From Acetoanaerobium noterae (lineage in GTDB: Bacteria; Bacillota; Clostridia; Peptostreptococcales; Filifactoraceae), in contig NZ_FUYN01000002.1 of assembly GCF_900168025.1 (NCBI RefSeq), positions 150,343 through 214,342 of the forward strand: DNA of 64,000 nucleotides, given 5' to 3'. Within the stretch, counting starts at the first letter, position 1. Each line of letters opens with the position of its first letter. Positions 58,350 to 64,000 of the stretch are shown one piece after another. The notes below the pieces were generated by a model. It searched no databases and was not told the origin of the DNA. It worked only from the letters and a program-made list of their open reading frames with translations. The position numbers were made by a program, and so were the translations under genes.

Positions 58350-60611
58350 ATGAAAAAATGTTCAGTATGTAAGAAGAATATAGCTATGCTTTTTGCTTCG
58401 ACATATGAAAATGGTAAACCAGAAATGAAAGGGCTATGCCTTAACTGTGCTAAGAAGATGAATATCCCAGGGATAGATGATCTTATAAAGCAGACAGGTA
58501 TGTCAGAGGAAGAGCTATCTGCAATCACTGACCAGATGAATGATTCTATGAGTATGTTTGATGAGGATAGCGAGATGGATTTTTTATCAAATTTTAAGGA
58601 TGCTGATAAGGAAGACGAGGTTCAAATAGAAGAAAATGAAGAAGCTGAGGCTCATCAAGATGAAGTAGAAGATAAAGAGCCGTCTAAGAAAAAGAAGAAG
58701 AAAAAGAAATACCTAGATACCTTTGGAACTAACCTTACTGACAAAGCTTCAAAAAATCAAATAGATAAGGTTATAGGAAGAGATAAAGAAATTCAAAGGG
58801 TAATACAGATATTAAATAGAAGAGCAAAAAACAATCCAGTACTAGTAGGAGAGCCAGGAGTAGGAAAAACTGCTATTGCAGAAGGACTAGCTGTTAGGAT
58901 AGCTGAAAAGCAAGTGCCATCAAAGCTACTAAACGCAGAGGTATATCTGCTGGATATGACTGCTGTTGTTGCTGGAACTCAGTTTAGAGGCCAGTTCGAG
59001 GGAAGAATGAAGTCTATAATCACTGAAGCTCAAAGCTACGGCAATATCATTTTAGTAATAGATGAGCTTCACAATATCATGGGTGCAGGAGAGGTTCATG
59101 GTGGAACTATGAATGCTGCCAATATCCTAAAGCCAGCTCTTGCAAGAGGAGATGTCCAAATCATCGGAGCAACTACTTTATCAGAGTATAGAAAGCATAT
59201 CGAAAAGGACTCTGCGCTTGAAAGACGCTTTCAACCTGTAATCGTAGATGAACCTAGTGAAGAAGAAAGCATAGAAATACTAAAAGGAATAAAAGTCTAC
59301 TACGAGGATTATCATCAAGTGAGTATTTCTGATGAAGTAATAGAAGCGGCTGTAAAGATGTCTAATAGATATATCACAGATAGATTTTTGCCTGATAAAG
59401 CCATAGATGTAATAGATGAGGCAGGCTCTAGAGCCAATCTTGTAAATGAAGTGCTAACTAGCATCGAGGATTACAAAACTCAGCTGATGCAAAGCACCTA
59501 CCTAAAAGATCAAGCTTCAGAAAAAGGTGATTTTGAAGGAGCAGCTTATTACAAGGCTGAAGAAATTCGTCTTACTCAAAAAATTGAACTGCTTGAAAAG
59601 AGTTCAAAGACACCTCTTACGATAGAAGATGTAGCTCATATCATAGAAGCATGGACTAAGATTCCTCTTAAATCCATAACCGAGGAAGAGGCTATAAAGC
59701 TTCTGAATCTAGAGCAAAGACTTCACCAAAGAGTAATAGGTCAAGATGAAGCTATATCTAGCATCTCAAGAACAGTAAGAAGAAATCGTTCTGGCTTTAG
59801 AAAAAGAAGAAAGCCAGCATCCTTTATATTTGTAGGCCCTACAGGAGTAGGAAAGACAGAGGTAGTAAGAGCTTTAGCAAAAGAGATGTTTGGAAGCGAA
59901 GATGATATGATAAGAATCGATATGAGTGAGTATATGGAAAGACATACAGTATCAAAGCTCATAGGCTCACCTCCTGGATATGTAGGCTATGATGAGGGTG
60001 GACAGCTGACAGAAAAAGTAAGAAGAAGACCTTACTCTGTAATTTTATTTGATGAGATAGAAAAAGCTCATGCAGATGTATTTAACATGCTGCTTCAGAT
60101 TTTAGAGGATGGAAGACTTACTGATGCACAAGGCAGAACAGTATTCTTTGAAAATACCATTATAGTTATGACCTCAAATGCTGGAACTTCATATAAAAGT
60201 AAGAGCATGGGCTTTGGAAATGCAAACACTCTAGAAGAGAGCGAGCATATCAAGGATGCCCTTAAGGAAGTCTTCAGACCTGAATTTTTAAATCGTGTAG
60301 ACGATATAGTTGTGTTTACTAGACTTTCAAAGCCTCAGCTAAGAGAAATAGTAGACCTTATGATAAAGGAAGTTCAAACTGAGCTAGCAGAAAAAGGAAT
60401 CAGTCTTCATGTGAGCGATGAAGTAAAAGAATTCTTACTAGAAAAAGGCTATGATGACAAATATGGAGCAAGACCTCTAAGACGAGTGATACAAAGATAT
60501 ATTGAAGATGAAATATCGGAGCTATACTTGCGTAAAGAGATTCTGGATAAAGACTCAATATCAGCAATCATGCTAAATGCACAGGTAAGTATAGTAAAAA
60601 GCCATGAATGA
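58350..60611 (+). CDS. clpE: ClpE-like AAA+ unfoldase
   Basis: 753 residues. N-terminal zinc finger (CSVC at 4-7 and CLNC about 28-31) replaces the Clp N domain; a strongly acidic stretch (about 75-110) and a run of lysines (about 113-121) follow. Two AAA+ modules (GEPGVGKTAI; GPTGVGKTEV) with an intervening short coil (DFEGAAYYKAEEIR) and C-terminal D2 domain. The ClpP-loop reads MGF. ATG 58350 with GGAGA 9 nt upstream is preferred over TTG 58347. No CtsR box was found. Its stop overlaps the next gene by 8 nt. Confidence 0.9.
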   Translation: MKKCSVCKKNIAMLFASTYENGKPEMKGLCLNCAKKMNIPGIDDLIKQTGMSEEELSAITDQMNDSMSMFDEDSEMDFLSNFKDADKEDEVQIEENEEAEAHQDEVEDKEPSKKKKKKKKYLDTFGTNLTDKASKNQIDKVIGRDKEIQRVIQILNRRAKNNPVLVGEPGVGKTAIAEGLAVRIAEKQVPSKLLNAEVYLLDMTAVVAGTQFRGQFEGRMKSIITEAQSYGNIILVIDELHNIMGAGEVHGGTMNAANILKPALARGDVQIIGATTLSEYRKHIEKDSALERRFQPVIVDEPSEEESIEILKGIKVYYEDYHQVSISDEVIEAAVKMSNRYITDRFLPDKAIDVIDEAGSRANLVNEVLTSIEDYKTQLMQSTYLKDQASEKGDFEGAAYYKAEEIRLTQKIELLEKSSKTPLTIEDVAHIIEAWTKIPLKSITEEEAIKLLNLEQRLHQRVIGQDEAISSISRTVRRNRSGFRKRRKPASFIFVGPTGVGKTEVVRALAKEMFGSEDDMIRIDMSEYMERHTVSKLIGSPPGYVGYDEGGQLTEKVRRRPYSVILFDEIEKAHADVFNMLLQILEDGRLTDAQGRTVFFENTIIVMTSNAGTSYKSKSMGFGNANTLEESEHIKDALKEVFRPEFLNRVDDIVVFTRLSKPQLREIVDLMIKEVQTELAEKGISLHVSDEVKEFLLEKGYDDKYGARPLRRVIQRYIEDEISELYLRKEILDKDSISAIMLNAQVSIVKSHE

Positions 60612-62103
60612 AAAAAAAGCTCGTTTTATTAGCATAGGAATGGTAGCTCTTGCTGTACTTGTTGGAATATTTGGATATACGCGCCCTGAAAAGCTTCTTA
60701 GTAAAGAGGGCGTGTACTACTACATACCTGTAGGAGATTACATTGATTCAAATGGAGATGGAGTAGGAGATATCCAAGGAATAATCAGAAACCTAGACAG
60801 CCTAAATGATTCCAATCCAAATACCAGTACGGACCTTGGTGTAAATGGAATAGTAATTAGCCCAGTATACCTAGCAAAAGGTCCAAATAAAAGCGAGCCT
60901 TTAGATTATTATAAAATCGACCCTGAATATGGGAACCTAATCGATCTAGAAGAGCTTATTTCAGAGGCGAATAAGCGTGGTATGAAGGTCATCATGGAAA
61001 TGGAGTTTAACCATACTAGCATAGATCATGAGTGGTTTAGGCAGGCTTTATCAAGCGCAAAAAGCCCATTTAGAAGCTATTACAATCTAAAAGGCTTAGA
61101 TTATCAGCCTAGAACTGAGTCAAGGCTTGTCAATGAAGAGTCTCTATGGCACAGATTAAACGGCTTAAAGTACTTTAGCTACAAAGATTATATGACAGCT
61201 GATTTAAATTATGAAAGTGCTGAACTTAGAAATGATATCAAGGAAATAGCTATATTTTACCTTGAAACTGGACTAAATGGACTTAAGCTGAAAAATGCCA
61301 ACAACATCTATACCTATTATGAAGAGCCTAATGAAGATTCTAGACTGGAGAAAAATTTGGACTGGTGGCAGTCCTTTAGATTAGCTTGTAAAGAAGTAGA
61401 CCCAGATGTTTATTTAATAGCTGATGTAAATGATAGAGCTGCAGTTATAGCGCCATATTTCAAAGAATTTAACACAGTTATGAATGTCTTCGCAGGTGAA
61501 AGAGCTATTCCATACATGATTAAATCTGGCAAGGATATGTCAGCAGATAATGGTATGTTTGCAAAGCAGATGGATAATATAAGCTCGTCATATAAAAAAT
61601 ATGGCAAAAATCCTATAGACGGAATTTACTTATCTGATGAATCAGGAACTATAATGAGCAAGGTAGGAAATCATGCTAAAAAATCTAAGCTGGCAGCTAG
61701 CATAATGATGACGCTACCTGGAAATCCATTTATCTACTATGGCGATGAGCTAGGAATGAATGATGAAAAAATCCAAAACCCAGACTCTACTATATACAAT
61801 CACTACACTGATTTGATAAGGCTAAGACAGCTTCATCCTGCATTAAAAACAGGAAGTCTAATTGAAACCTCAGATGACAATGTACATGTACTTTCGTATA
61901 TCAGATACGATTCAAAAGAAAAAGAGAATCTTTTAGTGATACATAATCTTTCTGATGATACTCAGTCAGCCTATATAAGAGAGCTTAAATCCTATGATGA
62001 AAAGAATATAATTCATTCCACATCAAATCATGATGTCATGGACAAAAATCTCAGCAAGGTTCAGCTCAGTGGATATTCTACATTGGTAATTTCATTGAAG
62101 TAG
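60604..62103 (+). CDS. Membrane-anchored GH13-like protein lacking catalytic residues
   Basis: 499 residues. A signal anchor (8-25) precedes an alpha-amylase-family barrel. The calcium-loop motif DSNGDGVGDIQG (48-59), FNHTS, DLNYESAE and NPFIYYGDELGM are retained. The catalytic positions are not: the nucleophile region GFRLDAA reads GLKLKNA (nucleophile Asp to K230), the acid/base Glu is D274 in LIADVN, and the NHD triplet is S344-D345-E346. Region I Asp is E132. Hydrolysis is therefore unlikely; sugar binding or a scaffold role is possible. The start lies inside the clpE stop region, so it is translationally coupled to clpE. It is predicted to be extracytoplasmic. Confidence 0.85.
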   Translation: MNEKKARFISIGMVALAVLVGIFGYTRPEKLLSKEGVYYYIPVGDYIDSNGDGVGDIQGIIRNLDSLNDSNPNTSTDLGVNGIVISPVYLAKGPNKSEPLDYYKIDPEYGNLIDLEELISEANKRGMKVIMEMEFNHTSIDHEWFRQALSSAKSPFRSYYNLKGLDYQPRTESRLVNEESLWHRLNGLKYFSYKDYMTADLNYESAELRNDIKEIAIFYLETGLNGLKLKNANNIYTYYEEPNEDSRLEKNLDWWQSFRLACKEVDPDVYLIADVNDRAAVIAPYFKEFNTVMNVFAGERAIPYMIKSGKDMSADNGMFAKQMDNISSSYKKYGKNPIDGIYLSDESGTIMSKVGNHAKKSKLAASIMMTLPGNPFIYYGDELGMNDEKIQNPDSTIYNHYTDLIRLRQLHPALKTGSLIETSDDNVHVLSYIRYDSKEKENLLVIHNLSDDTQSAYIRELKSYDEKNIIHSTSNHDVMDKNLSKVQLSGYSTLVISLK

Positions 62104-62151
62104 GTACTAAGCTAATTAGAGGGATAAAGACTGCTTATAAATTGCTGGGAT

Positions 62152-62171
62152 CTTATTGCATTCGCAATAAG
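62152..62171. other. Short perfect hairpin after the GH13-like gene
   Basis: TTATTGC-ATTC-GCAATAA with an A-run on the plus side; the T-rich side is missing on the plus strand, so it is at best a weak terminator for the clpE unit. Confidence 0.45.
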
Positions 62172-62184
62172 AAAAATCAGGTTC

Positions 62185-62213
62185 TTGAATAAATTGGAAA
62201 ATTGGTATATAAT
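62185..62213 (+). promoter_or_regulatory. Promoter of the mutS2 leader
   Basis: TTGAAT (62185-62190), 17-nt spacer, TATAAT (62208-62213). Expected start near 62220, 300 nt before the mutS2 ATG. Confidence 0.75.
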
Positions 62214-62271
62214 ATTTTCAGATAAAACTAGAGTTACTATAGATACTCAGGATAAAATTATGAGGTGTTTT

Positions 62272-62295
62272 ATGAGTGTGATTGTTCTTTTATAG
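62272..62295 (+). CDS. Possible leader peptide (MSVIVLL)
   Basis: Seven codons, ATG to TAG, with GAGGTG 4 nt upstream. An in-frame upstream ATG at 62260, with CAGGA 7 nt before it, would give an 11-residue version starting MRCF. The peptide is all hydrophobic Val/Ile/Leu after Ser. Its stop codon lies inside the 5' strand of the TAGTGAA stem, so a ribosome stalled or terminating here would mask that strand. Translation is unproven. Confidence 0.4.
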   Translation: MSVIVLL

Positions 62296-62447
62296 TGAAT
62301 TAAATAAAATCTAACAGGTACGAGGTCATATGAGCATTTGCTATATGTCTATTTGACTTGCTTGGATTTCACTGATAAAAGACGATACTAACTGTATGAA
62401 CCTTGTAAAGCAAAAGGCTACATTGCCTTTACTTTTAGATGGTTATT

Positions 62448-62479
62448 AACTGCAGCTATTTAGTCTGCAGTTTTTTTGT
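62448..62479 (+). terminator. Intrinsic terminator in the mutS2 leader
   Basis: AACTGCAG / CTGCAGTT stem with a 9-nt loop and seven T, between the leader and the mutS2 RBS. Confidence 0.85.
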
Positions 62480-62519
62480 TTTTGAAATAACCCATAATTT
62501 TATTTTTGAGGAGATTAAC

Positions 62520-64000
62520 ATGAATAAAGCGATACAAACATTAGAATTTAATAAAATAAAAGAACGACTAAGTGAATTTTGCCAAAGCTCATTAGGTAAG
62601 CAGCTAGTAGATAACCTATATCCTGCTGTAAATATAAAAGCAGTAGAAACTAGACTCAAAGAAACAAAAGAAGCAGTGAGGCTTCTAAAAGCTGGAATGA
62701 TACCACCTCTTGGAGGGCTCAGCAATATATCCATGCTACTTGAAAAAACTGAAAAAGGCATGATATTAGAGGCTAGTGAGCTAACTGCCATCAATGATTT
62801 TCTAAGAGCCTGCAGAAACCTAGAGCAATTTATGAATAAGCATAAAGAGCTGATACCCCTCATATCTGAGTATATACTTTCTATGAAAAGCTATAAGGAT
62901 ATAGAAGAGGAGATTTCCTACAGTGTAAGCGGAGCAATAGTTCTCTCTCAAGCGTCCAAAAACCTAGGAAGAATAAGAAGGCTAAAGGAAAATCAAAAAG
63001 AGAAGATTGAAAAGACCCTTCAGGCATTTTTATCATCTAACTCAAACAAATCTCTTATTCAGGAGTTTTTTATAAGCGAAAAAAATGGTCATTACACCAT
63101 ACCTATAAAATCAGCATATAAAAATCATGTAGAGGGGAGCATAATTGAGACCTCATCTACAGGCTCTACAGTGTTTATAGAGCCAAAAGCAATAGCAAAG
63201 CTCTCAGGAGAGATGCAGATGCTGGAAGCCGAAGAATTGGCAGAGCAGTATCAGATACTAGCAGGGCTCACTGGACTTATATATGAAAATATAAGCAGTA
63301 TCAAGCAAAACATGGAGCTTATGGCGACTTATGATTTAATATTTGCAAAGGCGAGATATGCAATCAGCATAAATGCAGCAATGCCTGAAATAAATCTAAA
63401 AAGGCATATAAAAATAGTAAATGGAAGACATCCTCTGCTAGAGGGAAGAGTGGTGCCGCTTAATATAGAGGTAGGACCTGATTTTAATACCCTAGTGATA
63501 ACAGGACCAAACGCAGGAGGAAAGACAGTGACGCTAAAAACAGTTGGCCTTCTTATCCTCATGACTCAGTGCGGATTATTTATACCAGCAGATGAGAGTA
63601 GTCAGATACCAGTTTTAGATGATGTGCTAGTAGACATAGGAGACAATCAAAGCATAGAAAATGCCCTTAGTACTTTTTCATCCCATATGCAAAATCTCGG
63701 AATCATACTCAAAAAATCATCAAACAACACCTTGGTTCTAATAGATGAAATAGGAACAGGAACAGATCCGGCAGAGGGAGCGGCTATAGCGGCGGCTATA
63801 CTTGAAGAGCTCAGCAGAAAAGGAAGCCTTACCATAGCAACTACTCACTATGGAGAAATAAAGGAATTTGCTGTGAGGCATCCTCTGTTTAGAAATGCAT
63901 CTGTACTATTTGATAAAGAAACTCTGTCACCCTTGTATGAGCTTATTATGGGTGAAAGTGGAGAGAGCAATGCCTTTTGGATAGTGGAAAAATTTGCATT
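62520..64000 (+). CDS. mutS2: MutS2 ATPase (5' part, runs off the window)
   Basis: About 493 residues are visible with no stop. N-terminal core and clamp helices (about 1-310), then the ABC-type ATPase: Walker A GPNAGGKTVTLKT (about 327), a conserved LSTFSSHM region and Walker B LVLIDEIGTGTDP. The C-terminal Smr nuclease domain would lie beyond the end. GAGGAG 6 nt before the ATG. MutS2 proteins suppress homologous recombination and, in Bacillus, recognise and split collided ribosomes. Expression probably depends on readthrough of the leader terminator. Confidence 0.95.
   Translation, partial: MNKAIQTLEFNKIKERLSEFCQSSLGKQLVDNLYPAVNIKAVETRLKETKEAVRLLKAGMIPPLGGLSNISMLLEKTEKGMILEASELTAINDFLRACRNLEQFMNKHKELIPLISEYILSMKSYKDIEEEISYSVSGAIVLSQASKNLGRIRRLKENQKEKIEKTLQAFLSSNSNKSLIQEFFISEKNGHYTIPIKSAYKNHVEGSIIETSSTGSTVFIEPKAIAKLSGEMQMLEAEELAEQYQILAGLTGLIYENISSIKQNMELMATYDLIFAKARYAISINAAMPEINLKRHIKIVNGRHPLLEGRVVPLNIEVGPDFNTLVITGPNAGGKTVTLKTVGLLILMTQCGLFIPADESSQIPVLDDVLVDIGDNQSIENALSTFSSHMQNLGIILKKSSNNTLVLIDEIGTGTDPAEGAAIAAAILEELSRKGSLTIATTHYGEIKEFAVRHPLFRNASVLFDKETLSPLYELIMGESGESNAFWIVEKFA

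Larger units (their letters stand above)
62220..62480 (+). ncRNA. Structured 5' leader RNA of mutS2 ending in a terminator
   Basis: The predicted transcript begins after a good promoter and ends at an intrinsic terminator 40 nt before the mutS2 start. Visible pairings: TAGTGAA (62293-62299) with TTCACTG (62368-62374); a hairpin CATATGAGC-ATTT-GCTATATG (62328-62348); ACAGGT (62314-62319) with ACCTTGT (62400-62406, one bulge) as an alternative; and AAAGGC-TACATT-GCCTTT (about 62413-62430). I do not recognise a known riboswitch or 6S RNA. It may be an attenuator of mutS2, or a free small RNA. Confidence 0.6.

Noticed and set aside
60604-62103. Functional alpha-glucosidase/amylase
   Set aside because: Catalytic nucleophile, acid/base and third Asp positions are all substituted.
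62220-62480. 6S RNA or a known riboswitch upstream of mutS2
   Set aside because: I could not match conserved cores of families I know; listed as an unclassified leader.

Overview
The window is AT-rich DNA with Gram-positive signals throughout: strong AGGAGG-type ribosome binding sites, TTG/GTG starts, a T-box and a SAM-I riboswitch, mcsA-mcsB-clpC, mutS2, ctc/L25 and yacL. The gene set (ferredoxin/[FeFe]-hydrogenase-like sensor, B12-dependent methionine synthase, many c-di-GMP proteins and chemoreceptors, NADH oxidase) suggests a motile anaerobic clostridium. A member of the Peptostreptococcaceae (Acetoanaerobium-like) is my guess; the family assignment is inference.

Layout. 1-164 is the trailer end of a CRISPR array (I-C-like repeat, no cas genes in view). 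369-11493 is a signalling block: a Cache-PAS-GGDEF-HD-GYP protein, MgtE, a soluble hydrogenase-like/chemoreceptor fusion, a Cache-GGDEF-EAL protein and a Cache-PAS-GGDEF protein with two small genes. 11508-16159 holds a radical SAM protein, an ABC-F ATPase, a DEAD-box helicase and an acetyltransferase, with a dense cluster of DnaA-box-like 9-mers between the ABC-F and helicase genes. 16254-23671 is a complete leftward arginine operon argG-H-C-J-B-D behind a consensus promoter and a T-box leader. 23958-27763 holds two small genes, then a SAM-I riboswitch controlling a methionine synthase that lacks its reactivation domain, with that domain as the next gene. 27769-33791 has a chemoreceptor, two HD-GYP-type proteins with altered catalytic motifs and some unknowns. 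33868-39990 has an rpsD unit, mnmA, an EamA transporter, a CGGC protein, a CZB chemoreceptor, Dps and a glyoxalase.

40131-45532 is mcsA-mcsB-clpC-radA (no ctsR), followed by a MazG-like gene and yacL (no disA). 48768-53024 is an isolated three-gene glycosyltransferase cassette whose last protein carries a cyclic-nucleotide-binding-type domain. 53109-58068 holds pepA, ctc/L25, ilvE and a NADH oxidase. 58350-62103 is a clpE-like unfoldase overlapping a membrane-anchored GH13 homologue that has lost its catalytic residues. The window ends inside mutS2, which sits behind a roughly 300-nt leader with its own promoter, a tiny ORF, predicted structure and an intrinsic terminator.

The most unusual items are the mutS2 leader (a possible ribosome-stalling attenuator), the ClpE/dead-GH13 pair, the glycosyltransferase cassette with a nucleotide-sensor-like fusion, and the DnaA-box cluster.
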